Positions 1 to 10,626 of a stretch of DNA of 64,000 nucleotides are shown one piece after another. The translations under genes were made by a program, and so were the position numbers. The stretch spans positions 1 through 64,000 of the forward strand of contig CAKTCT010000010.1 of the NCBI GenBank assembly GCA_934539585.1, read 5' to 3'. Position 1 is the stretch's first letter. Every line of letters starts with the position of its first letter. The notes under the pieces are model-generated. The model was not told the origin of the DNA. It did no database searches and saw only the letters and a program-made list of their open reading frames with translations. This DNA is from an uncultured Oscillospiraceae bacterium (GTDB taxonomy: Bacteria; Bacillota; Clostridia; Oscillospirales; Ruminococcaceae).

Positions 1-102
1 GGTTGCGCCCGAGGCGCAACGGGGTTGGATTTCGCTTTCTGCGGAAAGCGAGGAAGGGGCTTTGCCCCTTCCATCCCTACCAGCCTTTTTTCAAAAGGCT
101 GG
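1..102. repeat. Multi-hairpin intergenic repeat, copy 1
   Basis: Four perfect or near-perfect hairpins follow one another: 2-20 (GTTGCGCC arm), 33-50 (CGCTTTC arm with TGCG loop), 52-72 (GGAAGGGGC arm) and 80-102 (CCAGCCTTTT arm). The same series occurs inverted at 12044-12145 and, without the first hairpin, at 12421-12500. It lies downstream of ftsH on the minus strand, so the last hairpin could also stop ftsH transcription. The copy may extend left of the window. No gene is seen in 1-171. Confidence 0.8.
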
Positions 103-171
103 ACCCAAAACTTGATTTGCCTACGCTGCGGAAAATTTTCCACAGCTACCTACAATTCGCTGCCGCGCTGC

Positions 172-2097
172 TCATTCGCCCTTGGAAAACGGGTCTTCCG
201 AGGTGTCCAGAGGGTCATGGCCGGGTGCGGTTTCGGTCGCTTCCGGGGTCTTGGGGGTCTCGCTCAATTCGCCCTTCATCAGCTTATCAAAGGTCGCGCC
301 GTCAATCTTCTCATGCTCCATCAGGTACCGGGCAACCAGATGCAGCTGGTCCATATGGGCGGTGAGGATTTCCCGCACGGCTTCGTAGCCGGTGTCGATG
401 ATCTCCCGGATTTCGTTGTCGATCTCCGCGGCCACGTTCTCCGAGTAGTCCCGGATGTGGTTGAAGTCCCGGCCCAGGAAGGGTTCGCCGTCGTCCTGGC
501 CGTACACCACGGGGCCCAGCTTCTCGCTGAAGCCGTACCGCGTCACCATGCTCTTGGCCAGCTTGGTGGCACGCTCCAGGTCGTTGGACGCGCCGGTGGA
601 GATGTCGTCCAGCACCAGGGACTCGGCCACGCGGCCGCCCAGGAGGGTGACGATCTCCTCCCGCATCTCCTTCCGGGACATGTAGCTCTTGTCATGCTCC
701 GGCAAGGACAGGGTGTAGCCCCCGGCCATTCCCCGGGGGATGATGGACACCTCATGGACCGGGTCCTGGGTGTCGCTGTAAAAGGTGGCCACGGCGTGGC
801 CCGCCTCATGGTACGCGGTGAGCTTTTTCTCCTTCTCGGAGACCACCTTGGAGCGCTTCTCGGGGCCTGCCACTACCTTGATGGTGGCGTCCTCGATGTC
901 CTGCTCGATGATGGCCTTCCGGCCTTTCCGGGCGGCCAGCAGCGCCGCCTCGTTGAGGAGGTTTTCCAGGTCCGCGCCGGTGAAGCCCGCCGTGGACTTG
1001 GCCACTACGCTTAAATCCACATCAAAGCCCAGAGGCTTATTTCTGGCATGGACGCGGAGGATTTCTTCCCGTCCCTTGACGTCGGGATAGTTGACCACCA
1101 CCTGCCGGTCAAACCGGCCGGGCCGCAGCAAGGCGGGGTCCAGGATGTCCCGGCGGTTGGTGGCGGCGATGACGATGACGCCCTCGTTGGCGCCGAAGCC
1201 GTCCATTTCCACCAGCAGCTGGTTCAGGGTCTGCTCCCGTTCGTCGTGACCGCCGCCCAAGCCCGCGCCGCGATGGCGGCCCACAGCGTCGATCTCGTCA
1301 ATGAAGATGATGGAGGGGGCGTTTTTCTTGGCCTGCTCAAAAAGGTCCCGGACACGAGACGCGCCGACGCCCACGAACATCTCCACAAAATCGGAGCCGG
1401 AAATGGAGAAGAAGGGAACCCCGGCCTCTCCTGCCACTGCCCGGGCCAGCAAGGTCTTGCCGGTGCCGGGAGGGCCCACCAGCAGCACGCCCTTGGGGAT
1501 GCGTGCACCCAATTCGTTGAACTTTTTGGGGCTCTTTAAGAACTCGACGATCTCCGCCAGCTCTTCCTTTTCCTCGTCGGCTCCGGCCACGTCGGCGAAG
1601 GTGGTCTTTTTGCCGGACTGGGCCGGGGTCTTCATATTGGCCTTGCCGAACTGGCCGATCTTGGCCCCGCCGTTGGCCTGCTTGAACATGAAGTACCACA
1701 GCACGCACATGCCGGCGATGAGCACCAGGTACGGCACGATGCTCCAGAGCCAGCTGTTGTCCGTGGCCGGGATCAGGTTGTAATCCAGGCGGCTGTCGGG
1801 GTGGGCGTCGTTATACTCGTCGATCATGGGAAGGACCTGCTCCAGGAAGTACCCCGGAGCCGCCACCCGATAGCTGATGGTCTTATTATCTCCCGCCAGC
1901 TTCAGGCTCATTTCGCCGCTGCCCACGTCCATGGAGAATTTCTCCACCTTCTGATCCTCAAAAAGGTAGACAATCTCCGAATAGGTGTAGGTTTTTCCCG
2001 CCGGGGTCAGCATCCGCATGAACATGGTGGACATGAACAGCAGCACGACCACGACGACCAGCAGCAGTACGATGGATCCGATTCGCTTCTTCTGCAA
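172..2097 (-). CDS. ftsH: ATP-dependent zinc metalloprotease FtsH
   Basis: Membrane-anchored AAA+ protease that extracts and degrades membrane and some soluble proteins as a hexamer. The protein has a transmembrane segment near residues 6-27, an extracytoplasmic stretch, a second transmembrane segment near 115-138, then the AAA module with Walker A GPPGTGKT near residue 208 and Walker B IIFIDEID, and the zinc-binding HEAGH of the M41 peptidase. About 641 residues is normal. I chose the TTG at 2097 because a GAGGAG site lies 7 bases upstream; the GTG at 2106 would overlap that site. It is the last gene of the hpt/tilS/dnaB run, a common Firmicutes order (tilS-hpt-ftsH). The C-terminus is acidic and Pro/Thr-rich, as is common. 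Confidence 0.97.
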   Translation of the reverse strand: MQKKRIGSIVLLLVVVVVLLFMSTMFMRMLTPAGKTYTYSEIVYLFEDQKVEKFSMDVGSGEMSLKLAGDNKTISYRVAAPGYFLEQVLPMIDEYNDAHPDSRLDYNLIPATDNSWLWSIVPYLVLIAGMCVLWYFMFKQANGGAKIGQFGKANMKTPAQSGKKTTFADVAGADEEKEELAEIVEFLKSPKKFNELGARIPKGVLLVGPPGTGKTLLARAVAGEAGVPFFSISGSDFVEMFVGVGASRVRDLFEQAKKNAPSIIFIDEIDAVGRHRGAGLGGGHDEREQTLNQLLVEMDGFGANEGVIVIAATNRRDILDPALLRPGRFDRQVVVNYPDVKGREEILRVHARNKPLGFDVDLSVVAKSTAGFTGADLENLLNEAALLAARKGRKAIIEQDIEDATIKVVAGPEKRSKVVSEKEKKLTAYHEAGHAVATFYSDTQDPVHEVSIIPRGMAGGYTLSLPEHDKSYMSRKEMREEIVTLLGGRVAESLVLDDISTGASNDLERATKLAKSMVTRYGFSEKLGPVVYGQDDGEPFLGRDFNHIRDYSENVAAEIDNEIREIIDTGYEAVREILTAHMDQLHLVARYLMEHEKIDGATFDKLMKGELSETPKTPEATETAPGHDPLDTSEDPFSKGE

Positions 2098-2136
2098 ACA
2101 GATCACTCCTCTCGTCAGTTCCGGACATTCCGGAAA

Positions 2137-2694
2137 TTATTTGGTGTAAACTTCGGGCTTCAGCACCCCGATGTAGGGCAGGTTCCGGTAGATTTCGTCG
2201 TAGTCCAGGCCGTAGCCCACCACGAACTCGTCGGGAACGGTGAAGCAGCAGTAATCCGGGGTCAGAGGGGCCACCCGGCGCTCCGGCTTGTCCAGAAGGG
2301 TGGCGATGCGGATGGAGGCGGTGCCCCGGTCGGAGAGCATCTTGGTGATATAGTGGAGGGTCTTGCCGCTGTCCAGGATGTCCTCGACGATGAGCAGGTC
2401 CTTGTTGTGGAGGTCAATGTCCAGGTCCTTGATGATCTTCACCACGCCGCTGGAGCTGGTGCCCGAGCCGTAGCTGGACACGCACATGAAATCGATGGTG
2501 CAGGGCAGATTGATGGCCCGCATCAGGTCGGCCATAAAAACCACTGAACCCTTGAGCACGCTGACCATCAGAAGGTTTTTGCCCTGATAGTCCTGGGTGA
2601 TTTTCGCGCCCAGCTCCGCCACCTTCTGCCGGATCTCTTCCTCCGTCACCAGAATTTTCGCAATGTCGTCCCGCTGCTGCTTGATCTCATTCAT
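2137..2694 (-). CDS. hpt: Hypoxanthine phosphoribosyltransferase
   Basis: Purine salvage enzyme that joins hypoxanthine or guanine to PRPP, giving IMP or GMP in the cytoplasm. The 185-residue protein is full length for the family and carries the PRPP-binding motif [10 protein letters not shown] near residues 102-111, preceded by an [10 protein letters not shown] loop, and the C-terminal [10 protein letters not shown] segment that contacts the base. The start overlaps the last 8 bases of tilS, so the two are probably translationally coupled. In Bacilli and Clostridia, hpt sits between tilS and ftsH as it does here. Confidence 0.96.
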   Translation of the reverse strand: MNEIKQQRDDIAKILVTEEEIRQKVAELGAKITQDYQGKNLLMVSVLKGSVVFMADLMRAINLPCTIDFMCVSSYGSGTSSSGVVKIIKDLDIDLHNKDLLIVEDILDSGKTLHYITKMLSDRGTASIRIATLLDKPERRVAPLTPDYCCFTVPDEFVVGYGLDYDEIYRNLPYIGVLKPEVYTK

Positions 2695-4087
2695 CCTTGC
2701 GTTCTCCTTCCTGTCGTCTCTCCCGGGTGCAGGAGAGTATCCGCTCCGTGCCGGGCCCCGGGGCTCCCCGCCGGGAGAGGCCCGCGTATTCCGCCCAGAG
2801 GAGCCCGGCCTCGTCGGCCAGGACCCAGGCGTTCCGGCGCTGCCGGGGAGTCAGCCCCAGCTCACTGTAATACTTTTTCAAAGACCGGCTCCCCTCCCGT
2901 CCGTAAAGGGTCAGGCGGTCGCCGGGCAAACGGCTTCGAATCGATAGTTTCCCACTTATTGTATCATAATCCATGCAAAAAATTAAGTCGTTTTTATAAA
3001 TTTTTTGGGTCCATTCCATTTCTTTGGCACTTTGGACCTGAAACCGCAGCCTCCGGCCGTCGGGAAGGGTGGGATTTGCCAAAAGCCCACCCTCTCCCGA
3101 AGGGAAAAGCTCCATAGAAAAGGACGTTTCTTCCTCCGGCGGCTCCTCCAATCGGAGGAACCCCGTCACCGCCCGGAGCCTTCCGCCTCCGGGGAGGTTG
3201 ACGCTGCCCTGTCCCATGCGGACCATTTCCTCGGCGGCGGCGAGCAGCCCGTGATCCGGGGAAACGCCTCCTGCCCGGAGAAACCGGGCCGCCGCCCGGG
3301 CGACCAAACTCCCGTGAGCCTCCCGGAGGACCTCCAGCCGAAGCCCCCGGGGGTCTCTGGCTTTTTGGTACAGCTCCTCCCCCATCCGGTCCAGAAGCTC
3401 CCGGTCCTGCTGCAAGCTTTGAAGCATCCGGGCGGCGTTCTGCTCCGCGGCGGCGTTGACCGCCAGCAGCGCCGGCACCGCCTGGGCCCGGATGCGGTTC
3501 CGGGCGTAGGAAAGGTCGGCGTTGGTGGAGTCGGTGACATAGGAAAGGCCCTTCCGGCGGCAGTAGTCCTCCACCTGGTCCCGGGTGCAGAAAAGGATGG
3601 GCCGGACCACCTCTCCCCGCCGGGGAGGGATGCCGCAGAGGCCGTCCAGGGCCGTGCCCCGGGCCATGCGGAACAGGATGGTCTCCAGGTTGTCGGAAAG
3701 GGTGTGGGCCGTGGCGATCACGGCGTTTCCGCCGCCCCAGGCCCGGCGGAGGGCGTCGAAAAAGGCGTAGCGCTCCGCCCGGCCGCATTCTTCGAGGCCC
3801 ACGGACCGCTCCCTGGCCAGGGCGGCGATATTCTCCCGGCGGACCTCCAGGGGGATGTCCCGTTCCCGGCAGAAGCTCCGGACGAACTCCTCGTCCCGGT
3901 CGCTTTCCGCGCCCCGAAGGCCGTGATTCAGGTGGGCGGCCAGGATGGGGACCCCCTTTTCCCACAAAAGCTGGACCAGGGAGACGGAATCCGCGCCGCC
4001 GGAGAACCCCACAATGGCGGGCCGCCCCTCCAGAAGGGAGAGGTCCGCCGTTTCCTCAAAGGGCCGGGCGTTTTCTTTACGGCTCAT
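2687..4087 (-). CDS. tilS: tRNA(Ile)-lysidine synthase
   Basis: Attaches lysine to C34 of the CAU-anticodon tRNA-Ile using ATP, changing both its decoding and its charging identity. The PP-loop motif SGGADS is near residue 30, followed by the N-type ATPase core with HLNHGLRG and the [12 protein letters not shown] segment. The C-terminal half carries the TilS substrate-binding region ending in the [17 protein letters not shown] stretch. At 466 residues it is a long-form TilS. It overlaps dnaB by 11 bases upstream and hpt by 8 bases downstream, so the three are likely one transcript. Confidence 0.95.
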   Translation of the reverse strand: MSRKENARPFEETADLSLLEGRPAIVGFSGGADSVSLVQLLWEKGVPILAAHLNHGLRGAESDRDEEFVRSFCRERDIPLEVRRENIAALARERSVGLEECGRAERYAFFDALRRAWGGGNAVIATAHTLSDNLETILFRMARGTALDGLCGIPPRRGEVVRPILFCTRDQVEDYCRRKGLSYVTDSTNADLSYARNRIRAQAVPALLAVNAAAEQNAARMLQSLQQDRELLDRMGEELYQKARDPRGLRLEVLREAHGSLVARAAARFLRAGGVSPDHGLLAAAEEMVRMGQGSVNLPGGGRLRAVTGFLRLEEPPEEETSFSMELFPSGEGGLLANPTLPDGRRLRFQVQSAKEMEWTQKIYKNDLIFCMDYDTISGKLSIRSRLPGDRLTLYGREGSRSLKKYYSELGLTPRQRRNAWVLADEAGLLWAEYAGLSRRGAPGPGTERILSCTRERRQEGERKDE

Positions 4088-5444
4088 CTCGGTACAGCTC
4101 CACGTTGGAGAAGCGGGTGAACTCGCCCTGCCAGCCGATGGTCACGTCGCCGGTAGAGCCGTGGCGGTTTTTGGCTACGATGCAGGTGGCAAGATTGTCG
4201 TTGGCGGGATGATCCTGATTTTCCTCGTTGTAGTAAGCCTCTCGGAAAAGAAACAGCACGCTGTCGGCGTCCTGCTCGATGGAACCGGATTCCCGCAGGT
4301 CGGAAAGCATGGGGCGATGGCCCTGACGCTGCTCCGCCGCACGGGAAAGCTGAGACAGACAGATCACCGGGACGTTCAGATCCTTGGCCATGACCTTTAA
4401 ACTCCGGGTGATCATGGAAACCTCCTGAACCCGGTTGTCGATGCGGGAGCCGGAGCTCATCAGCTGCAGGTAGTCGATGATGACCAGCCCCAGATTTTTC
4501 AGCCGCCGCAGCTTGGCCTTGATCTGGGAAACGGTAATGCCCGCCGAATCGTCAAAGTAGATGTTGGTGGCGCTGAGCCGCTGAGCCGATACCGCCAGCC
4601 GGGACCATTCCTCTGCGTCCAAGCGCCCCGTCCGCAGCTTGTCGCTGGCAATGGAGGCGTCGGAGCTGAGCATACGGGACACCAGCTGGGGGTTGCTCAT
4701 CTCCAGGGAGAACACCGCCACGTCCACGTCGTTTTTCATGGCCACGTTGGCGGCGATGTTCAGGGCAAAGGAGGATTTTCCCATGCCGGGACGGGCCGCC
4801 ACCAGGATCAGGTCCGACTTGTTGAGCCCCGAAAGCAGGGCGTCCAGGCCGGTGAACCCCGAGGGCAGGCCGGTGTAGCGGCTGTCGGTCTTGGTGTTCA
4901 TCTGGTAGATCTCGTCGTAGACCCCGATGATGACCTCGCTGATGGGCTTTAAGTCCGCGGACTGGCGGCCCTGGCGGATGTCGTAAATCTTCTGCTCCGC
5001 GGCGTCCAGAAGGGCATTGGCGTCGCCGCCGGCCTCCCGGACCGAGGCGGCGATGTCCGTGGCCGCGGAAAGAAGGTTCCGCAGATAGTATTTCTCCACC
5101 ACGATGTCGCAGTAGTGGGAAAGGTTGGCAGTGGTGGGCACCAGCTCCATCAGGTGCAGCAGGTAGGTCTTGGCGTTCTGGCTGTTCTCAAAGACCCCGG
5201 CCTGCTGGGACTCCTCCAGAAGGGTCACATAGTCGATGGGCCGGGAGGCGCTGAACATCTGGATCATCAGGCCGTAAAGCTCCTGGTGCTGCCGGGCGTA
5301 AAAGACGCCGGGGGCCTTGATGGCGCTCATGACCTCCGGGAGCTTTTCCGGGTCGATGAGGATGGCCCCCAGGACCGACTGCTCCGCTTCCAGGCTGTAC
5401 GGAAGGTTCTGGCCGTAATCCGCAAGAGTTTCCTCTCCGGGCAT
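4077..5444 (-). CDS. dnaB: Replicative DNA helicase DnaB
   Basis: Hexameric 5'-3' helicase that opens the replication fork (called DnaC in Bacillus). The N-terminal domain (residues about 10-110, beginning PYSLEAEQSVLGAIL) is followed by a linker and the RecA-like motor with Walker A ARPGMGKSS near residue 212 and the IDYLQLM Walker B region. The ending MTRSLKVMAKDLNVPVI and SDLRESGSIEQDAD segments are typical. The 455-residue length is normal. It follows rplI and gdpP in the usual Firmicutes order (gdpP-rplI-dnaB). Confidence 0.97.
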   Translation of the reverse strand: MPGEETLADYGQNLPYSLEAEQSVLGAILIDPEKLPEVMSAIKAPGVFYARQHQELYGLMIQMFSASRPIDYVTLLEESQQAGVFENSQNAKTYLLHLMELVPTTANLSHYCDIVVEKYYLRNLLSAATDIAASVREAGGDANALLDAAEQKIYDIRQGRQSADLKPISEVIIGVYDEIYQMNTKTDSRYTGLPSGFTGLDALLSGLNKSDLILVAARPGMGKSSFALNIAANVAMKNDVDVAVFSLEMSNPQLVSRMLSSDASIASDKLRTGRLDAEEWSRLAVSAQRLSATNIYFDDSAGITVSQIKAKLRRLKNLGLVIIDYLQLMSSGSRIDNRVQEVSMITRSLKVMAKDLNVPVICLSQLSRAAEQRQGHRPMLSDLRESGSIEQDADSVLFLFREAYYNEENQDHPANDNLATCIVAKNRHGSTGDVTIGWQGEFTRFSNVELYRDEP

Positions 5445-5504
5445 TGTATCACCTCGTCTGGGTAAAAATGGAAAAAAGGGCGGATGCGGCTCCGCCCCTT
5501 CTGC

Positions 5505-5948
5505 TTATTCCTTGACCATGACCTTCATCACGGCCACAACGCCGTTGTGGAGCTTCAGGTCGAAGGAGAAGGTCCCGAAAGCCTTGATCTCGCTTTCCAG
5601 GGAGATTTTCTTCTTGTCCACGTCCAGCTTGTACTGGTCCTTCAGGGCCTGGGCGATCTCCTTGGCGGTGACGGCTCCGAAGAGCTTCCCGCCGGCGCCG
5701 GCCTTGGCGGTGACGGTGACGGTCTTGCCGTCCAGAGCGGCCTTGTTGGCCCTGGCGGCGTCCAGCTCCACCTGGGCGTGGTGGGCCTTGGCGGCGTCCT
5801 GGGTCTTTTTGGCGTTGATGGCGGCGGGAGTGGCCTCAATGGCCAGGCCCTTCCGCAGCAGGCAGTTCCGGGCGTAGCTGTCGGCGACCTCAACCAGTTC
5901 GCCTTTCTTGCCGGAGCCCTTGACGTCTTCCGTGAGAATTACTTTCAT
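5505..5948 (-). CDS. rplI: 50S ribosomal protein bL9
   Basis: Component of the large ribosomal subunit that binds 23S rRNA near the L1 stalk. The 147-residue protein begins with the rRNA-binding domain, including the family motif [20 protein letters not shown] (about residues 9-28), then a long Ala- and Lys-rich connecting helix and a C-terminal domain from about residue 75. It lies 21 bases downstream of gdpP and 60 bases upstream of dnaB on the same strand. Confidence 0.97.
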   Translation of the reverse strand: MKVILTEDVKGSGKKGELVEVADSYARNCLLRKGLAIEATPAAINAKKTQDAAKAHHAQVELDAARANKAALDGKTVTVTAKAGAGGKLFGAVTAKEIAQALKDQYKLDVDKKKISLESEIKAFGTFSFDLKLHNGVVAVMKVMVKE

Positions 5949-5969
5949 CTGTACTCTTCCTTTCGCGGG

Positions 5970-7943
5970 TCAGCTTTTCTGATGATCCCGATAGTATTTG
6001 TCGATGGCCTCCAGCAGGAGCTGTTTGGCCTTTTCCATTTCGGTGCCCTTCAGCTGGGCCGCCGCCATGGTGTGGTGGCCGCCGCCGCCCAGGGTCTCCA
6101 TAATGACCTGGACGTTGATGGCCCCCATGGAACGGGCGGAGATGCAGATCTCCCCGTTGTTGTCGTAGAGGACGAAGGAGCCGTCCACGCCGTCGATGCT
6201 CAGGAGCTCGTCTGCGGCCTGGGGGGCCACGATGCGCATATCCTCGGAGCAGAAGTCGCTTTCCGCCACGGCGCACTTCTTATAAATCTGCGCGCCGGAG
6301 ACGATCCGGGACCGCCGCTGGTAGGAATCCAGGGTGTTGGAAAAGAGCTTCCGCACCGTAATGGTGTCCGCACCGATGCGCCGGAGGTAGGCCGCCGCCT
6401 CAAAGGTCCGCACGCCGGTGCGGAGGACGAAGTTTCTCGTGTCCAGCATAATGCCGGAGAGCAGCGCCTGGGCCACCACCGCGTTGATGCGGCAGTTCTC
6501 GCCCATATACTGGATCAGCTCCGTCACCATCTCCGAAGCGGAGGAGGCGTAGGGCTCATGGTAGAAGATCACGGCGTTGTCGATGTGGTTGACCATCTTC
6601 CGGTGGTGGTCGATGACCACCACGGTCTTGCAGCGGCTGTAAACCTCCTGGGATTCCACCAGGTTCTGGGTGTGGGTGTCGCAGACGATGAGGAGGGTGT
6701 CCTCGGTGATCTCAAACAGGGCCTCGGAGGGGTCCACAAAGAGGTTGCCGCAGCCCTCTTTCATCACCATGTCGATGAGGCCGTTGGCCAGGTTCTTGTC
6801 CCGGTCCACCACCACGTCGGCCTGCTTTCCGATGGAGCGGATGGCGTAGGCCATGCCCACCGCCGCGCCGACACAGTCCAGGTCCCCGAACTTGTGGCCC
6901 ATGACCAGAACCCGGTCGGCGTTCTGGATCAGCTCGGAAAGGGCGTTGGCCACGATCCGGGTCTTGACCTTGGTCCGCTTCTCCACGCCCTTGGAAACGC
7001 CGCCGTAGAACTCGTAGACCGTCTGGTTCTTGATGGCCGCCTGGTCGCCGCCCCGGCCCAGGGCCATATCCAGGGCCTGGCGGGCGGAGGCTTCGCTCTG
7101 GGCCAGGGTATCCTCCCCGCGACCCACGCCGATGGACAGCGTTACCGGCAGGTTGCCGTCGGTCTGAATGGCCCGGATGTCGTCCAGAATCTTGAAGCGG
7201 CTGGCGATGATCTTTTCCAGGTGCTGCTCCTCGGCCACCACCAGGAACTTGTCCCCGTCCAGGCGCTTGATGAAGCTGGTGGTCATGGAGCTGATAAAGT
7301 CCTCCAGGGTGCTGTCGATGGCCCCCAGAATCCGGGATTTCTCGCTTTCCTTGGCGTGCTGCATGACCTCGCCGTAGTTGTCCAGCATGATGAGCATCAC
7401 CGACGGGCGGGTCAGCTTATAGAGGGAAGCTTCCTCCTGCAGCTCGGTGACGTCCACGAAATAGAGGGTAGCCAGCTGCTCCGGGCCCTCGCCCCGGGCG
7501 ACGCCGTAGACCCGGTACCACCGGCCCCGGTACTTCACCACCCGGCCGCTGTCGGTGCAGAGGTCCTCCAGCCGCTCCTTGGTCACAAGGTCCAGGCTGG
7601 TGCCGTAGATGTCGTCATCGCCCAGAATCTGCCCCCGGAACAGCTCCGAGTACCAGACCACCTCCCGCTGGCCGCTGGCAATGACCACGGGGAGGGGGAA
7701 GTCGTGGAGGTAGTGCCGCTGTCCGGCGTCCAGCTGGTCCATGACCTTGTCGAAAATCCGGTGGATCTGCCGCTGCATGTAGACCATCTGCCAGATGCAG
7801 AGGCCGCACACCGCAGCCGCCACCGGCACGGCGACGCAGAACGCAATGGGACTGATGAACCAGGTGGCCGCCGCCAGTCCCAGGCAGACCACCATCAGGA
7901 GAATGAGGTACAAACGAAGATTCCAGAGCCGCTTGTGATTCAT
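5970..7943 (-). CDS. gdpP: Cyclic-di-AMP phosphodiesterase GdpP
   Basis: Membrane-bound enzyme that hydrolyses c-di-AMP to pApA, so it acts on osmolyte and cell-wall control. Two transmembrane segments lie in the first 55 residues, followed by a degenerate PAS-like region, a degenerate GGDEF domain (about residues 170-300) and DHH/DHHA1 domains. The metal-binding motifs are visible: MGHKFGDLDCVG, VCDTHTQ, IDHHRKM and, near the C-terminus, GGGGHHTMAAA. At 657 residues it is full length. It is upstream of rplI and dnaB, the standard context. Confidence 0.96.
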   Translation of the reverse strand: MNHKRLWNLRLYLILLMVVCLGLAAATWFISPIAFCVAVPVAAAVCGLCIWQMVYMQRQIHRIFDKVMDQLDAGQRHYLHDFPLPVVIASGQREVVWYSELFRGQILGDDDIYGTSLDLVTKERLEDLCTDSGRVVKYRGRWYRVYGVARGEGPEQLATLYFVDVTELQEEASLYKLTRPSVMLIMLDNYGEVMQHAKESEKSRILGAIDSTLEDFISSMTTSFIKRLDGDKFLVVAEEQHLEKIIASRFKILDDIRAIQTDGNLPVTLSIGVGRGEDTLAQSEASARQALDMALGRGGDQAAIKNQTVYEFYGGVSKGVEKRTKVKTRIVANALSELIQNADRVLVMGHKFGDLDCVGAAVGMAYAIRSIGKQADVVVDRDKNLANGLIDMVMKEGCGNLFVDPSEALFEITEDTLLIVCDTHTQNLVESQEVYSRCKTVVVIDHHRKMVNHIDNAVIFYHEPYASSASEMVTELIQYMGENCRINAVVAQALLSGIMLDTRNFVLRTGVRTFEAAAYLRRIGADTITVRKLFSNTLDSYQRRSRIVSGAQIYKKCAVAESDFCSEDMRIVAPQAADELLSIDGVDGSFVLYDNNGEICISARSMGAINVQVIMETLGGGGHHTMAAAQLKGTEMEKAKQLLLEAIDKYYRDHQKS

Positions 7944-8014
7944 GTCGCTCTTGCCTTTCTTTCCTAATCACAGGGCTCATAGAGACAGAACCCCATTTTC
8001 TTTATTATAAGATA

Positions 8015-8051
8015 TTTGCCCCGCCAATGCAAGAGGCGTTGGCGGGGCAAA
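8015..8051 (-). terminator. Stem-loop downstream of rnj
   Basis: A 13-bp perfect stem (TTTGCCCCGCCAA and its complement, 11-base loop) lies directly after the rnj stop on the minus strand. It is followed by an A/T-rich stretch but not by a clean U-run, so termination is likely but not certain. Confidence 0.6.
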
Positions 8052-8063
8052 GGGGGATTTTTC

Positions 8064-10211
8064 TCAGATTTCCATGATAATGGGCAGGATCATGGGGTCC
8101 CGCTTGGTCTTTTTGTAGATGAAGGAGGAAAGCTGGTCCTTGATGGAGAGCTTCATGGCGCTCCACTCCCGGACGCCCTTTTCCTGGCAGTCGCTGAGGG
8201 TCCGCTTCACCAGCTGCCGGGCCTCCTCCATGAGGGCCTCGGACTCCCGGACGTAGACAAATCCCCGGGAGACGATGTCCGGGCCCGCCACAACGGAGCC
8301 GGATTCGCTTTCGATGGTGGTGACGACGATGATCAGGCCGTCCTGGGCCAGATGCTGCCGGTCCCTCAGGACGATGGAGCCCACGTCGCCTACGCCGTAG
8401 CCGTCCACGAAGACCCGTCCGGCCTCCACGGAGCCGCCGGGCTGCATGGTCTCGCCGTCCAGCTCCGTCACCTGGCCGATGTCGGTGATGAGGATGCGGT
8501 CGGGGGAGATGCCCATCTCTTTGGCCAGCTGGGCGTGGGAGATCAGGTGCTTATACTCGCCGTGGACCGGGATGAAGAACTTGGGCTTGGTGATGGAGAG
8601 CATCATCTTCAGGTCGCCCTGGCAGGCGTGGCCCGAAACGTGGACCTCGTACATGGACTTGTAAATGACCTCGGCCCCCAGCTTCAGCAGGTCGTTGACC
8701 ACCCGGGTCACGTGCTTTTCGTTGCCGGGGATGGGGGTGGCGGAGATGATGATATAGTCGTTGGCGGTGACGCTGACCTTCCGGTGCTCGCCGGCGGCCA
8801 TCCGGGACAGGGCGGACAGCGGTTCGCCCTGGCTGCCGGTGGTGCAGATGACCAGCCGGTTGGCGGGGTAGCGGCCGATGTTGTCGATGTCCACCAGAAC
8901 GCCGTTGGGGACGTTCAGGTACCCCAGCTCGATGGCCTTGGTGACGACGTTGACCATGCTCCGGCCGGAGACGGCCACCTTCCGCCCGGTCCGCACCGCC
9001 ATGTTGACGATCTGCTGGATCCGGTGGATGTTGGAGGAGAAGGTGGCGATGATGATCCGCCGGTCCCCGGCCTTCTGGAACAGGTTCTCAAAGGCCGCGC
9101 CCACCTTCTGCTCGCTTTCGGAGAAGCCGGGCCGCTCGGCGTTGGTGGAGTCGGCCAGGAGGCAGAGGACCCCCTTGCTGCCGTATTCCGCGAACCGGGC
9201 GATGTCGATGGGGGTGTCGTCGATGGGGGTGTAGTCCACCTTGAAGTCGCCGGTCTGGATGACCACGCCCACCGGAGTGGTGATGGCCACGGCCATGGCG
9301 TCGGGGATGGAGTGGTTCACGTGGATGAACTCGATGGAGAAGCAGCCCAGCTGGATGGTCTCCCGGGGCTTCACCACGTTGAGCTTCGCCCGGCCCAGGA
9401 GCCCGTGCTCCTTCAGCTTGCCCTCGATAAGGCCGATGGTCAGGGCCGCGCTGTAAATCGGGATGCCGGTGCCCACCTTTTTCAGGAAGTAGGGGATGGA
9501 GCCGATGTGGTCCTCGTGGCCGTGGGTGACCACCAGGCCCCGGATGCGGTCCACGTTCTTTTCCAGCCAGGTAAAGTCCGGGATGACGATGTCCACGCCC
9601 AGCATATCCGCGTCAGGGAATCCCATGCCGCAGTCTACCAGGAAAATATCGTTGCCGCACTCATAGGCGGTGATGTTCTTGCCAATCTCGTTGAGGCCGC
9701 CCAGGGGGATGATCCGGAGGACCGGCTTTTTGCCCTTGCTCCGGCCTTTTCCGGAGGGGGTCCGGCGGTTCTGCCGGGCGGGGGCCTTTTCGGCAGGCTT
9801 CTCGGCGGGAGCCTTTTCCGCCTTGGCAGGCTTTTCGGCCTTGACGGGCTTCTCCGCCGCAGGCTTCGGGGCCTTGGCGGGCTTTTCCGCGGGGGCCTTC
9901 TGGGCCGCGGGCTTCTGGGAGCCGCCCCGGCGCTGTCCCCGGCTGTTCCGGGAACGGGAGGCGGGCTTCTCCTCCCTGGGAGCCTCAGCAGGCTTTTCGG
10001 GAGCCGGTTCCGCCTGGTTTTCCGCCGCCGTCAGGACCAAGCCCAGGTGCTCGGCGGAAGCGTTCTCCGCCGCCGGGGCGGCAGGCTTCCGGGAGCGCCC
10101 GGAGCGGTTATACCGCCGTCCGCCGGAGGAACGGGGCTTCTTTTCCGACGACGGGGTGTCGGAGAACAGGGCGTCGATGATCTTGGTCTGGTTGTTGTTC
10201 TGATCGTTCAC
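8064..10211 (-). CDS. rnj: Ribonuclease J with long basic N-terminal extension
   Basis: Metallo-beta-lactamase/beta-CASP nuclease with 5'-3' exo- and endonuclease activity in mRNA decay and rRNA processing. The zinc motif HGHEDHIG and the beta-CASP and C-terminal domains (for example TGSQGEPLSALSRMA and VHVSGHACQGD) are intact. Before the catalytic core, which starts at about residue 165 with LRIIPLGGLNEIGKN, there is an unusual stretch of about 160 residues rich in Ala, Pro, Lys and Glu with repeated EKPAKAEK/PAEKPA units, probably disordered and RNA-binding. I start it at the GTG at 10211, 6 bases after AAGGAAGGA; an ATG at 10232 is possible but has no such site. It has its own strong promoter about 400 bases upstream. 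Confidence 0.94.
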   Translation of the reverse strand: MNDQNNNQTKIIDALFSDTPSSEKKPRSSGGRRYNRSGRSRKPAAPAAENASAEHLGLVLTAAENQAEPAPEKPAEAPREEKPASRSRNSRGQRRGGSQKPAAQKAPAEKPAKAPKPAAEKPVKAEKPAKAEKAPAEKPAEKAPARQNRRTPSGKGRSKGKKPVLRIIPLGGLNEIGKNITAYECGNDIFLVDCGMGFPDADMLGVDIVIPDFTWLEKNVDRIRGLVVTHGHEDHIGSIPYFLKKVGTGIPIYSAALTIGLIEGKLKEHGLLGRAKLNVVKPRETIQLGCFSIEFIHVNHSIPDAMAVAITTPVGVVIQTGDFKVDYTPIDDTPIDIARFAEYGSKGVLCLLADSTNAERPGFSESEQKVGAAFENLFQKAGDRRIIIATFSSNIHRIQQIVNMAVRTGRKVAVSGRSMVNVVTKAIELGYLNVPNGVLVDIDNIGRYPANRLVICTTGSQGEPLSALSRMAAGEHRKVSVTANDYIIISATPIPGNEKHVTRVVNDLLKLGAEVIYKSMYEVHVSGHACQGDLKMMLSITKPKFFIPVHGEYKHLISHAQLAKEMGISPDRILITDIGQVTELDGETMQPGGSVEAGRVFVDGYGVGDVGSIVLRDRQHLAQDGLIIVVTTIESESGSVVAGPDIVSRGFVYVRESEALMEEARQLVKRTLSDCQEKGVREWSAMKLSIKDQLSSFIYKKTKRDPMILPIIMEI

Positions 10212-10620
10212 ACAAAATCCTTCCTTTTCCATGAGAATTTGCGGAACAAAGGCGGCGCAGGCACCAAAATAACGCGTTCCGGAAAATCAGCCGCTGTTCC
10301 GGACGCTTTTCAAAACCGAAAGTGTGCGCAAATCCAAGGCCAAACGGGGTTCCGTGGTTCCCGGCGCTGCCGGTAGCCGCCCATGGCCTTCCATCCTTTT
10401 TCCGCTATGTAGTTTTATGGACAAATTCCATCCGGGAAAGGGCCCGTATAATCCGAACCGTGCCCTTTTCGCCGGAAACTGCCGGATCCATCGCGGCAGA
10501 CCTATTTCCTGAAACAACTTCGCAGAAGCCTTTCCGGGCGCATCCGAAGCTCCCCGCGGGTTTCCGGGGACTGACGCTTCCGGCCCTCCAGGGCTTGCGA
10601 AAGAATCCGAACGAATAGTT
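10212..10620 (-). promoter_or_regulatory. Long untranslated leader of rnj
   Basis: About 400 bases lie between the predicted start of transcription and the rnj start codon. No convincing coding sequence with a ribosome site was found on either strand. The stretch could hold regulatory structure or RNase cleavage sites; I did not recognise a known riboswitch. Confidence 0.5.
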
Positions 10621-10626
10621 ACCTGT

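Noticed and set aside
5484..7967. Long plus-strand frame antisense to rplI and gdpP
   Set aside because: Open only because the minus-strand genes use GC-rich codons; no ribosome site, no recognisable domain.
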